In this document: positions 1-7,333 of the stretch, one piece after another
How positions within the stretch are numbered: the first letter of the stretch is position 1
Layout: each line of letters starts with the position of its first letter
Virus record (IMG/VR): IMGVR_UViG_3300045912_000119
Location: 1 to 30,766 of that record
Strand: one strand, 5' to 3'
Source: a virus
DNA: 30,766 bases
Translations under genes and position numbers: made by a program
The notes under the pieces: model-generated
What the model saw: the letters and a program-made list of their open reading frames with translations, nothing else
What the model was told of the DNA's origin: nothing
Databases searched by the model: none

Positions 1-64
1 TTTAAGAAATAGGTAATAATAAACAGCTTTGAACAACCCGTGTTTGATAAATATTTAGCTTGTT

Positions 65-574
65 ATGACGAATTACGAAAAAACCTTATTTAACTACTAC
101 ATAGAGCATTACGAAAGCCTCCTCAAATTAGGTAGTGCTTTATGTAGTAAGTTTAAGTTGAAGAGGGATAAAGAGTCCTTTTTACACGATTTAGTATTTG
201 AAGCTTTACTTAGGCTATTTAAATATAAGTTGAAAAAACTTGATTTAGAGTCTTTTAGGAGAGCCATGTTTGTGAATATGAAACTAGAGTTAATTAATTC
301 AATAAGCTCATCAGTTTTAAATGGGCATTTTAATCCTAAAGATATGGAAGAAATTTTATACTTTTACAAATACAGGCCTGATGAGCAATACTTTGAAAAC
401 CCTAAAATGGAAGAGTATATTAAGATTATCAAAGGCTGTAGTTTTAGAAGTGTAAAAACATATCAAACTCTTGACAGGGTTTTAAGGAATAATTTAAAGC
501 CTAGTGAACAAAGGAATGTAGGTATGATTATAAAAAGACTTAGTAAGTTAATTACAAAACAATTAGAAAATTAA
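65..574 (+). CDS. hypothetical protein, possibly sigma-factor-like
   Basis: This is a 169-residue, helix-rich basic protein with no signal peptide or membrane segment. Residues about 38-75 (HDLVFEALLRLFKY, then FRRAMFVNMKLELINS) have the spacing and flavour of region 2 of small sigma-70-like factors, in which an acidic helix is followed by a run such as W/F-x-x-x-M-x-x-N. A C-terminal basic stretch could bind DNA. The match is weak and I would not name it a sigma factor without a profile search. It starts at the first ATG after a 64-nt leader and ends 2 nt before the next ATG (577), so it heads or continues the lysis operon. A regulatory role over the membrane and lysin genes behind it would fit, but that is inference. 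Confidence 0.6.
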   Translation: MTNYEKTLFNYYIEHYESLLKLGSALCSKFKLKRDKESFLHDLVFEALLRLFKYKLKKLDLESFRRAMFVNMKLELINSISSSVLNGHFNPKDMEEILYFYKYRPDEQYFENPKMEEYIKIIKGCSFRSVKTYQTLDRVLRNNLKPSEQRNVGMIIKRLSKLITKQLEN

Positions 575-576
575 TT

Positions 577-771
577 ATGGGACAGATTATTTATGCAATA
601 TTTCTTGCGTATTTCAGTGGTTTGGTATGTAGCTTTTTCTTGATATTACACATAAGAGAGAATTGGCTTATGCTAATACCTAAAAAGAATGCGTTCCTTA
701 GTTGGGCATTCATATTTGCATTTCTTGTATATATGATTGAAGACGATGATGATAAGGGGGGTAGAAGATGA
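577..771 (+). CDS. small two-helix membrane protein, holin candidate
   Basis: This 64-residue protein has two hydrophobic segments, about residues 5-25 and 37-53, separated by a short polar/basic loop. It ends in a charged tail with four consecutive aspartates followed by basic residues. Two transmembrane helices, small size and a charged C-terminus are the usual look of class II holins, which form lesions in the inner membrane and release endolysin. The stop overlaps the ATG of the glucosaminidase gene at 768, so the two are almost certainly co-translated, and this adjacency is the main support for the holin reading. No sequence family is recognised, and it could instead be an antiholin or an unrelated small membrane protein. 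Confidence 0.6.
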   Translation: MGQIIYAIFLAYFSGLVCSFFLILHIRENWLMLIPKKNAFLSWAFIFAFLVYMIEDDDDKGGRR

Positions 772-1160
772 TTAAGATATTACACCCCTTACTACTATAC
801 ATTTGTGGCTTAACAGTACTAAAACCTGCAAATGTAGAAACTACACTTATTCTGAAAGAAGTTCAATTCTCTAAAATTGTATTGGCTCAGTCTATCCTTG
901 AAACAGGTTGGTACAAATGCAAAGACTGTTCTTTGCAAAGTAACAATATATTCGGGTTTAGGGTTAAGTCAGGCTATTTAAGCTTTGCACATTGGACAGA
1001 AAGTGTAAAATACTACAAAAAATGGCAAGATGCACGCTTTAAGAAGTACAAAAAAGAAATATGTAATGACGAAGATTACTATAATTTCTTAAAAGCTGTA
1101 GGCTATGCTGAAGACCCTGAATATGAAAACAAATTAAAACTAATAGTTAAAAGACTATGA
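768..1160 (+). CDS. endolysin, FlgJ/LytG-type N-acetylglucosaminidase
   Basis: This 130-residue protein has the glucosaminidase (GH73-like) signature. KIVLAQSILETGW at residues 36-48 supplies the probable catalytic Glu45. It is followed by SNNIFGFR (58-65), the motif that follows the catalytic Glu in FlgJ-type enzymes, then the aromatic stretch GYLSFAHW...YYKKWQDARF, and a C-terminal VGYAEDPEYENKL motif typical of these enzymes. The family hydrolyses the GlcNAc-MurNAc bond of peptidoglycan. Residues 1-20 are hydrophobic (IKILHPLLLYICGLTVL) and could be a signal or anchor sequence, allowing Sec-dependent export and SAR-like release. The start overlaps the preceding holin-like gene. At 130 aa it is a minimal version of the fold, with no cell-wall-binding domain. 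The stop TGA overlaps the next ATG at 1157. Confidence 0.85.
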   Translation: MIKILHPLLLYICGLTVLKPANVETTLILKEVQFSKIVLAQSILETGWYKCKDCSLQSNNIFGFRVKSGYLSFAHWTESVKYYKKWQDARFKKYKKEICNDEDYYNFLKAVGYAEDPEYENKLKLIVKRL

Positions 1161-1324
1161 ACATCACATTAGCAATAACAGCTTTGGTTGCAATTTGTTT
1201 ATATATAATAGGTCTTATATTAACAAATTCTAAACATTATGAAAGCTCTGGGCTTCTTAAAGAGCTAGGCATAATATTATTAATATACGTATGCTTATGC
1301 TGGTTAGGTTTTGCCCTATTTTAA
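1157..1324 (+). CDS. small membrane protein (55 aa)
   Basis: An ATG overlapping the endolysin stop (ATGA) opens a 55-codon frame. Its product has two clear hydrophobic helices, about residues 3-23 and 35-55, and a short polar loop (TNSKHYESSG) between them. The four-base overlap with the lysin gene and the clean two-helix topology argue that it is real. In lysis cassettes such a protein could be a second holin, an antiholin or a spanin-like partner. No family is recognised and the role is inferred from position only. Confidence 0.55.
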   Translation: MNITLAITALVAICLYIIGLILTNSKHYESSGLLKELGIILLIYVCLCWLGFALF

Positions 1325-1358
1325 ACAAATCAATTATTAACTAAAAAAGATTTAAATT

Positions 1359-1511
1359 ATGGAACATTTAACACATTTGAATTTACACAACTACACAGCT
1401 GGGTATGACACAGCAACAATCAACAAACAGATTAAAAAATCTAGTTGGAAAGCTGGCTACATCACTACTTTTGTAGTAGGTGGCTTAATATTAATTTCAT
1501 TTTTCTTATGA
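1359..1511 (+). CDS. small tail-anchored membrane protein (50 aa)
   Basis: The frame starts in the context TTTAAATTATGG, which resembles the start context of several neighbours (for example 1902 and 6977). It encodes 50 residues: a polar N-terminal half (HLNLHNYTAGYDTATINKQI) and a single C-terminal hydrophobic helix at about residues 34-50. The TGA stop overlaps the ATG of the next gene at 1508. The topology suggests a bitopic or tail-anchored inner-membrane protein of the lysis/envelope cassette. No family is recognised. Confidence 0.5.
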   Translation: MEHLTHLNLHNYTAGYDTATINKQIKKSSWKAGYITTFVVGGLILISFFL

Positions 1512-1891
1512 GAAAACTCATATTAGCTTTGGGGTTTGTGGTAACATCTGTTACTGCAAGCCCTCAAGTTTTGAACTACTTGAGCATGAAACAAGTTCAG
1601 GAATACTTTAACGAAGAAGGTGTTCATAGAGGGGATTCAACCTACGCTTTTATGGACAGTGCAGGTAATATTGCACTGTATCAATTCGACAAAAATAAAA
1701 CGTGTGTAACATCATTTTTAAGGTTTAACGCTTCACAAAAAGAATCTGTAAGGAATTGGGTTAAAAGTAATGGGACTTTATTAAGCCCAAATCGTTACTT
1801 AATAAAACTAACAGAATATACAGACAGGTTCTTAATTTATGAAGTCCAAGACCTTCCAGATGGTATATACGTTATGATTACAAACCTTTAA
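1508..1891 (+). CDS. exported hypothetical protein with signal peptide
   Basis: The frame is open further upstream (a TTG at 1445), but I place the start at the ATG at 1508. It overlaps the previous stop and gives a textbook signal peptide: MRKL, then a hydrophobic core ILALGFVVTSV, then a TASPQ cleavage region at about residues 16-20. The mature part of about 107 residues is globular and mixed alpha/beta, with one cysteine near the middle (KTCVTSF), and has no recognisable domain. Its place behind the lysin suggests action in the periplasm or outer membrane, perhaps as a spanin-like or superinfection-exclusion factor. That is inference; the family is unknown to me. Confidence 0.6.
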   Translation: MRKLILALGFVVTSVTASPQVLNYLSMKQVQEYFNEEGVHRGDSTYAFMDSAGNIALYQFDKNKTCVTSFLRFNASQKESVRNWVKSNGTLLSPNRYLIKLTEYTDRFLIYEVQDLPDGIYVMITNL

Positions 1892-1901
1892 ATTAGTAAT
1901 T

Positions 1902-2204
1902 ATGGAAAACACAGAATTAGAGTTCAGATACCAGTTATGGGGAAGCCATGACAATAAAGTACCTGTTAAACGTATGGATACCAAACAAATTTTAAAATGT
2001 ATTTCCATGTTACAACAGAAAAATTACACAAAGCTTAATGAATTTAGCAAGAATAAGTGGATAAATACCTTTAAAAAAGAGTTAGAATACCGTAATAGGT
2101 TTACTGCTTTAATGATAAAAGAAATAGATTTAATCACTAAAAACAAGCTGAATTTACAAAAAAAAATTAACTTTGCTGTAAAGTCTAAGAATGCAAATAA
2201 ATAA
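1902..2204 (+). CDS. hypothetical protein
   Basis: This is a 100-residue soluble, lysine-rich protein that looks largely helical. It begins in the AT-rich start context AGTAATTATGGAAA seen before other genes here. It shows no cysteine clusters, nucleotide-binding motifs or membrane segments. The segment MDTKQILKCISMLQQ followed by KNKWINTFKKELEYRN reads as two amphipathic helices. It lies between the exported protein and a small membrane protein, whose possible start at 2191 overlaps its 3' end. Function unknown. Confidence 0.5.
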   Translation: MENTELEFRYQLWGSHDNKVPVKRMDTKQILKCISMLQQKNYTKLNEFSKNKWINTFKKELEYRNRFTALMIKEIDLITKNKLNLQKKINFAVKSKNANK

Positions 2205-2415
2205 ACTTATGAAACTATTTAAAGCTATTAGTACTAGCACCTATTTATTTATAGGGATTTACCTAATTTGTATATTAGCGTTTATAAAAAGGCATGAAAA
2301 GTTACCTATTCTTATTAATATCAGCAGTACTGTTGTTTTATTAGTTATAGGGTTACTTTTGTTACTTTCCATAAGAGAAGATTATAAGTTTAATAACTTA
2401 AGACGAAAGAAGTAA
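2191..2415 (+). CDS. small membrane protein (74 aa)
   Basis: The product has two hydrophobic segments, about residues 16-32 (YLFIGIYLICILAFI) and 39-61 (ILINISSTVVLLVIGLLLLL), with a basic C-terminal tail ending in RRKK. Two starts are possible. The ATG at 2191 overlaps the preceding gene by 14 nt. An ATG at 2209, just after the preceding stop, gives 68 residues. The topology suggests an inner-membrane protein with a cytoplasmic basic tail. It is the last member of the membrane-protein cluster before the DNA polymerase gene. No family is recognised. Confidence 0.5.
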   Translation: MQINKLMKLFKAISTSTYLFIGIYLICILAFIKRHEKLPILINISSTVVLLVIGLLLLLSIREDYKFNNLRRKK

Positions 2416-2433
2416 AACTATAATCTTTTATTT

Positions 2434-4398
2434 ATGATATTCCTAATAACAAGTAAAGAAACTGCCGAGGATAATAACCTATTCGGCTTCAGCAAATACT
2501 CTGAGGCTATTACTGTTTTAAACGACTGTAGTAGCCTTTTTGAGTATTTTAAAGACATTAAACACATACAGTTAGATACGGAAACCTCTGGTTTTGACGT
2601 ACATACATGTGAACTTTTAACAGTCCAGTTAGGGACTAATGATGTACAATATGTAGTTGATATGAAACATATCAATATACAAGAATTAAAACCATTACTT
2701 GAAGATGAGAGTAAAAATTTCATATTACAGAATGCAAAATTTGATTTAAGGTTCTTTTATAAACATAATATTTATATTAAGAACATTTACGATACGTTGT
2801 TGGCGGAATGTATACTTACAACAGGCTTAGACCATGAAAACAGGAAACTGTCTTTGGATGCTTTGGCCAAGAAGTATACAGATGGGGAATTAGATAAAAC
2901 AATCAGAGGGGATATACACTTTTTAGGCTTATCAGAAAAAGTGGTTAGATATGCAGCAGATGATGTTAAATACCTTGAAGGTATAATGGATAAGCAGCTT
3001 ATAGAATTAGAAAGTAAAGATTTGCTTGAGACTTTAAAACTTGAAAATGAGTTTGTTAAAGTCCTTGCTTACACAGAATATTGTGGTTTTCATTTAGATG
3101 AAAGCCTATGGATTAAAAATTATGAGAATAACTTAGTTTTATACAAAAAGGCTAAGGAAGACCTTGATGATTACCTAAGAGATAATAAGATAAAAGGTTA
3201 TGTTTCTAACCAATTAAGCATATTTGAAGAAGATAAAGCTAAGGTTAATATTGAATGGTCTAGCAGTAAACAAGTTATTAAACTGTTTAAAAAGTTAGGC
3301 ATAGAAACTAAAGTTATTGAAAAGGGAGAAATTAAAGACTCCGTAGAAGCTAAACATTTAGAAAAGTATGTTAATAAGCATTATATACTACCTTTATACT
3401 TAAACTATAAAGGTTTAGAGAAACAAATAAGTACTTATGGCTTATCTTTCCTTAAGCATATAAACCCTAAAACTAAGAGGGTTCATTGCAACTATTGGCA
3501 AATTGTCAATACTGGACGTTTGAGCAGTCGTGACCCTAATTTACAGAATATAACAGCTGATGAGTCTGTAAGGTCTTGTTTTAGGGCTGAAAAGGGCAAT
3601 CTACTAAGCATTAACGATTACAGTAGTCAGGAACCCCGTACTTTAGCTTCTCTTTCTAATGATAAAAACTTAATTGACTTTTTTAAAAACGGAGACGGTG
3701 ATATACACAGCTTTGTTGCCTCTAAACTATATTCGGTTATAGAGAATAAAGAAGTTATTATAACAAAAGAAGATAAAGAGAAACGACAAGTGGGTAAAGT
3801 ATTAAACTTAAAGCTTAACTACGGTGCTACAGCCTATACAGTTAAAGATGATTTGAACACTTCACAGGAAGAGGCTCAGTTCTTTATTGATGCTTTAGCA
3901 AGTGCATTCCCTGAAAAAGAGAATTACTTTAAAAAGAAGATAAAAGAAACTTTTGATAATGGTTACATAACTACTAATCATATTACAAGGAGAAAGATAT
4001 TTATAGAGGGTATAGATAAGGTAAAAACCTTAAAAGATACCATAAACAAGATTAAGAATGAAGGTAGAGAAATACCTAAGAGTTTATATAGGGAATTTGC
4101 TATACTTAGGGGTAGGATAGAAAGAGCTTCTAAAAACTACCCTATACAAGGTACTTCTGCAGACCAAACAAAGCTAGCAGGTATTATTTTCTTTAATTAC
4201 CTTACAGAGAATAACCTTTTGAATACTGTTAAAATATGCTCTTTTATACATGATGAAATTGTTGTAGAATTTCCTGAAAGTTTAAAAAGCAGCATACCGT
4301 ATAAGTTACAAGACAGCATGGAGAAAGCTTTTTCAGTGTTTTGTAATAACGTACCTGTAGAAGCTAGCCCTAATATATGTGAATATTGGAAAAAGTAA
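2434..4398 (+). CDS. polA: family A DNA polymerase with 3'-5' exonuclease
   Basis: This is a 654-residue phage replicative DNA polymerase. The proofreading domain (about 40-200) has all three exonuclease motifs: D48/E50 in LDTETSGFD, N100-D104 in QNAKFD, and Y173-D177 in YAADD. The polymerase domain (about 330-654) shows motif A NDYSSQEPR with the metal ligand D395, the O-helix motif B with R451, K455 and Y463 in RQVGKVLNLKLNYG, YPIQGTSAD, and motif C HDE at 606-608. There is no 5'-nuclease domain; that activity is supplied by the gene at 18124. Residue 459, the equivalent of E. coli Phe762, is leucine, a natural variant reported for many environmental phage PolA proteins. The start is the ATG 18 nt after the previous stop. 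It opens the replication block. Confidence 0.95.
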   Translation: MIFLITSKETAEDNNLFGFSKYSEAITVLNDCSSLFEYFKDIKHIQLDTETSGFDVHTCELLTVQLGTNDVQYVVDMKHINIQELKPLLEDESKNFILQNAKFDLRFFYKHNIYIKNIYDTLLAECILTTGLDHENRKLSLDALAKKYTDGELDKTIRGDIHFLGLSEKVVRYAADDVKYLEGIMDKQLIELESKDLLETLKLENEFVKVLAYTEYCGFHLDESLWIKNYENNLVLYKKAKEDLDDYLRDNKIKGYVSNQLSIFEEDKAKVNIEWSSSKQVIKLFKKLGIETKVIEKGEIKDSVEAKHLEKYVNKHYILPLYLNYKGLEKQISTYGLSFLKHINPKTKRVHCNYWQIVNTGRLSSRDPNLQNITADESVRSCFRAEKGNLLSINDYSSQEPRTLASLSNDKNLIDFFKNGDGDIHSFVASKLYSVIENKEVIITKEDKEKRQVGKVLNLKLNYGATAYTVKDDLNTSQEEAQFFIDALASAFPEKENYFKKKIKETFDNGYITTNHITRRKIFIEGIDKVKTLKDTINKIKNEGREIPKSLYREFAILRGRIERASKNYPIQGTSADQTKLAGIIFFNYLTENNLLNTVKICSFIHDEIVVEFPESLKSSIPYKLQDSMEKAFSVFCNNVPVEASPNICEYWKK

Positions 4399-4408
4399 AA
4401 CTAAATAA

Positions 4409-4612
4409 ATGGAAAGTGATGAAATAACAGTAGCTTTAACCCTTTTAAAACCTTATTATGCACAAGATGTGCTAAATAACCCTAAGCTTTGTGCAGAGGT
4501 TATTAATAAAGAGTTTAACGCCAAATGCAAAGAACATGATATAATTGTTTATTATAACCTTGTAAGCCTATTACAAAAAGAAAGTGAATTAATCTATGAA
4601 ATTGTTCAATAA
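4409..4612 (+). CDS. hypothetical protein (67 aa)
   Basis: This is a small acidic, helical protein (MESDEITVALTLLKPYYAQ...) starting 10 nt after the polymerase stop and overlapping the next gene at 4596. No motif is seen. It resembles the small conserved proteins often found between phage replication genes, and co-expression with the polymerase is the only functional hint. Confidence 0.5.
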   Translation: MESDEITVALTLLKPYYAQDVLNNPKLCAEVINKEFNAKCKEHDIIVYYNLVSLLQKESELIYEIVQ

Positions 4613-4856
4613 GACAAAAAAAGAAGAGTGTATAGAGTGTTTTAACACTAAAAAGGTATTTGACGGGACTGATTACATAGCATGCCCGAAGTGTTCTAAA
4701 AAGAAGAAAGACTTAATCAAATACTTAGACAAAGTTAATAGAGTTGAAGTAATAGATGATACAGGAAGAGCTTATGTAATATGGGATGATAATATATCAG
4801 TATCCCTGTCCTTACAAGATGATAACAGGACTTTAAAATTGTTTATAAATACCTAA
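4596..4856 (+). CDS. zinc-ribbon protein (86 aa)
   Basis: The N-terminal third holds two CxxC knuckles, C12-x2-C15 (ECIECFN) and C29-x2-C32 (ACPKCSKK), separated by 13 residues. This is a classic zinc-ribbon arrangement. The rest (about residues 45-86) predicts as beta-strands (VEVIDDTGRAYVIWDD...). The gene overlaps its upstream neighbour by 17 nt and is followed after 1 nt by the next ATG. Zinc ribbons in phage replication operons usually bind nucleic acid or protein partners; the specific role is unknown. Confidence 0.6.
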   Translation: MKLFNKTKKEECIECFNTKKVFDGTDYIACPKCSKKKKDLIKYLDKVNRVEVIDDTGRAYVIWDDNISVSLSLQDDNRTLKLFINT

Positions 4857-4857
4857 T

Positions 4858-5121
4858 ATGAAAACTTTAGAAACTAATAAATTAATTAAGAACTTTGCAA
4901 ATATAGATAAAGAAGAGTTTAATCCACATAAGGATTGGAATGATTTTATGAAAGTATTATTTGCTTTAAAGTCAGAATATGACGACCTCCCTAGTAACAA
5001 GCTTGAAACAGTAGGGCCTTTTATAGACAATATACTGGAAGCTATGATTACAGACGATTTAGCTAAAGCTAATGAAAGTTTAATATTAGCCATATACGAA
5101 ATAGAAAAAGTTAATGTATGA
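4858..5121 (+). CDS. hypothetical protein (87 aa)
   Basis: This is an acidic, all-helical small protein. The segment EEFNPHKDWNDFMKVLFALK and the tail EAMITDDLAKANESLILAIYEIEKV read as amphipathic helices. Its ATG lies 1 nt after the zinc-ribbon stop, and its last codons overlap the next gene, whose ATG is at 5114. It has the look of a small conserved phage protein, but I cannot assign a family. Confidence 0.5.
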   Translation: MKTLETNKLIKNFANIDKEEFNPHKDWNDFMKVLFALKSEYDDLPSNKLETVGPFIDNILEAMITDDLAKANESLILAIYEIEKVNV

Positions 5122-5671
5122 CATAGAGTTAGATATAAATTTCATTACAAGGAACCATTTAAGTCCTAATGAGTATGTATTTTTATACCTATACAACAAT
5201 GATAATGAATTGCTTTATAAAGTATTCCCTGATTTAAATGAAGAGAATATTGTAAATGAAACTACTTTAAAGCTTCAGGAAAAGGGTTATATTAAGATAA
5301 TAAGCAATAAAGAAATAGACTTTAGAAAGAAGTTTAACATAAAATACAATACTGATAACAAATACTTTGAAGAGTTCTTTAACACATTCCCTTTAGAAAC
5401 ACCTGATGGTAGGAGATTAAGACCTGTAAGATTAGACTCTGCTATAGCAAAAAGGTGTAAGAAAAAGTACGAAGCATTAACTAAGAACAAATTAGAGATA
5501 CACGAACACATCCTTAAATGCTTAAAAGCACAGCTAGAATATGACCGTAAAAACCTATTATACTTAAACAATATAGATACATGGTTAAATCAGCAAGTAT
5601 GGACTAAGTACGAAGATTTAGTAGACAAGAAGACAGAAGAAACAAAACTTTATGGAAGTGAGATAAAGTAA
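5114..5671 (+). CDS. putative replisome organizer / helicase loader-like protein
   Basis: This is a 185-residue protein. The N-terminal half (LSPNEYVFLYLYN..., then TTLKLQEKGYIKI) resembles the winged-helix region of DnaD-like replication-initiation proteins, with the typical 'plant the phage, read, L-E-x-G-Y-I' helix-strand pattern. The C-terminal part has a linker, then helices ending in YLNNIDTWLNQQVWTKYEDL, the kind of tail seen in phage replisome organizers that recruit helicase. It sits directly upstream of the DnaB-type helicase gene, the expected place for a loader. Assignment rests on pattern and context; no catalytic motif exists to confirm it. Confidence 0.5.
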   Translation: MYDIELDINFITRNHLSPNEYVFLYLYNNDNELLYKVFPDLNEENIVNETTLKLQEKGYIKIISNKEIDFRKKFNIKYNTDNKYFEEFFNTFPLETPDGRRLRPVRLDSAIAKRCKKKYEALTKNKLEIHEHILKCLKAQLEYDRKNLLYLNNIDTWLNQQVWTKYEDLVDKKTEETKLYGSEIK

Positions 5672-5693
5672 AATAGCAAATCTTTAACAAATA

Positions 5694-6635
5694 ATGTCAA
5701 ATGAAAAAAGCAAATTGCAGTTCAAAAGCATTGCAAATGTAACAAAGGAAACATTATACGCAATAGACCAGCGTAGGAAAGGGCTTATAAAACCACTTAA
5801 AACACCTTGGAAAAAGTGGAATTACAATTGTGGTGGTATAGAATGGAATAACATAATATGTATTGGGGGTATGTCTGGAAGCGGTAAAACAGCCATAGCT
5901 AACCAATTAGAAACAGGTTTAAAAGACCTAAACGGTTATGAAAGATTCTCTATACTATCCTTTAACTTTGAAATGTTAGCAACAAGGCTTATAGGGAGAA
6001 AGCTTAGCAACTTTACAAAAATGACTATGAGTGAGTTGTTTAACACTACAGGGAAGAATTTAATAAACGATAACCTATATAAAAGCTTAGAAAGGCATTG
6101 TGAAAGTCTTAATAAGTACGATATATATTATGTAGATATGCCAGGTTCAGTGTCCGAAATAGAGGAAACAATACACAGTTTTATAAAGTACGTTTGTGCT
6201 CCTAAAAACCACAAATGTGTAGTGATGTTAGACCATGTGCTTCTTATCAATGGGGATAAGGAAAGTGATGTAGAGAGAAAAGTGCTGTTTGATTTAATGT
6301 CTATGGAAAATAGACTAAAAAAGATGTATACAATAACATTTATAAATTTATGCCAGCTAAACAGGAATATAGAAAGAATAGAAAGACTTACAGACCCTGT
6401 AATGCACTACCCTCAAAAAGCAGATGTATTCGGTGCTGAAAGTATGTATCAGTTCAGTGATATATTCCTTATAACGCACCGCCCTGAAATGTTAAATTTA
6501 CCTTATTACGGGCCTAATAAGCTCCCTGTAAAAAATAAGATATATTGGCATTTTATTAAAGTTAGGGACGGTGAACCGTTTGTAGCAAGCATGAGTAATA
6601 ATTTAAAATATAATGAAGTTTTAGATGGGGAATAA
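5694..6635 (+). CDS. dnaB: DnaB-type replicative helicase (RecA-like core only)
   Basis: This 313-residue, RecA-fold hexameric helicase is predicted to unwind DNA 5'-3' at the fork. It has Walker A GMSGSGKT (59-66), the DnaB motif FNFEM with E93, Walker B VVMLDH with D180, the sensor-like QLNR (221-224), and KVRDGEP with the probable arginine finger R291 (DnaB consensus K-x-R-x-G). The DnaB N-terminal primase-interacting domain is absent, so the protein is only a short lead-in plus the motor domain; the primase is encoded separately at 8769. It begins 22 nt after the putative loader and overlaps the DUF5664 gene by 11 nt. The identification is confident at superfamily level. Confidence 0.85.
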   Translation: MSNEKSKLQFKSIANVTKETLYAIDQRRKGLIKPLKTPWKKWNYNCGGIEWNNIICIGGMSGSGKTAIANQLETGLKDLNGYERFSILSFNFEMLATRLIGRKLSNFTKMTMSELFNTTGKNLINDNLYKSLERHCESLNKYDIYYVDMPGSVSEIEETIHSFIKYVCAPKNHKCVVMLDHVLLINGDKESDVERKVLFDLMSMENRLKKMYTITFINLCQLNRNIERIERLTDPVMHYPQKADVFGAESMYQFSDIFLITHRPEMLNLPYYGPNKLPVKNKIYWHFIKVRDGEPFVASMSNNLKYNEVLDGE

Positions 6636-6972
6636 AGCTAGCAAACACGACCAGGAAAAGGTTAGTTACACTACAATACCACAATTAGCTTTAAGGGAAG
6701 TTGCAAAAAGCTTCACTCACGGTAAAGTTAAATACGGTATGTATAACTATAGTAAGGGTATGGAGAACACCAGGCTTATTGATGCCGCCCTTAGACATAT
6801 AACTGAGTTTCTTTTAGGAAATGACCTTGACGAAGACAGTAAACGTCATCATTTATCAAATGCTGCAGCTAGTATAATGATGGCTTTAGAAAACAGTTTA
6901 TCTAAAAATGAAGAAGACTTAAGAAACCCTTTATACAAGAAAATGAAAAATAAACCAAATACAAAGATTTGA
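6625..6972 (+). CDS. DUF5664-type dATP/dGTP diphosphohydrolase
   Basis: This 115-residue protein matches the DUF5664 pattern: a D/H-x-x-K start, then LALREVAKSFTHGKVKYG, N-Y-x-K-G, DAALRH and a final helix HHLSNAAASIMMALE. In the family consensus this reads 'EVA..L..G..KYG..NWRKG....R..DAALRHL.....G.D.D.....H...AA....L'. The family is widespread in phages and is annotated as a dATP/dGTP diphosphohydrolase, an all-alpha NTP-pyrophosphatase-like fold that reshapes nucleotide pools. The conserved Trp of NWRKG is Tyr here. It lies between helicase and recombinase genes, consistent with a replication role. Confidence 0.75.
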   Translation: MGNKASKHDQEKVSYTTIPQLALREVAKSFTHGKVKYGMYNYSKGMENTRLIDAALRHITEFLLGNDLDEDSKRHHLSNAAASIMMALENSLSKNEEDLRNPLYKKMKNKPNTKI

Positions 6973-6976
6973 AATT

Positions 6977-7333
6977 ATGGAAACGGTGAATATTATACAG
7001 AATGCTATAAGAACACCAGACGGAGAGATATTAAATAGCTTACATAGGCACCACTTTATAACCCATAAGGTAGGAGATACCTTATACATGGTTGACGGTG
7101 GTTTAGATTATATCAGGAGGTCTGGTGAAGATTATGAAGACCTTACTTTAACTAATAAAGACAGTATAGAAGATATAAAGTTAAAATTATTGATTAAAGT
7201 TAATAACAAATGGGTTAAAATAATAGAATGCAGTGATAAGGTCATAAAAAGCGTTGTAAATGACCCTAAGCTGCCCAGTATTAAAAAACATATATGTTTA
7301 GAAGTTTTAAATGACAGGAACAACGACAAGTAG
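6977..7333 (+). CDS. conserved phage protein with HRHHF and VDGGLDYIRR motifs
   Basis: This 118-residue protein contains two motifs found together in a common small phage family: LHRHHFITH (about residues 22-30) and MVDGGLDYIRRSG (about 38-50). In relatives these read H-R-H-D and V-D-G-G-x-x-Y-x-R-R (DUF7695-like). Some relatives carry cysteines near the first motif; this one does not, so a metal site would have to use the histidines. The C-terminal half is lysine-rich and unassigned. It overlaps the Sak4-like gene by 23 nt. Biochemical function is unknown. Confidence 0.6.
   Translation: METVNIIQNAIRTPDGEILNSLHRHHFITHKVGDTLYMVDGGLDYIRRSGEDYEDLTLTNKDSIEDIKLKLLIKVNNKWVKIIECSDKVIKSVVNDPKLPSIKKHICLEVLNDRNNDK

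Noticed and set aside
1-64. Bacteroidota-type promoter before the first gene
   Set aside because: TTTG and TA-rich boxes occur, but no pair with the TTTG / TAnnTTTG sequence and proper spacing could be fitted with confidence.
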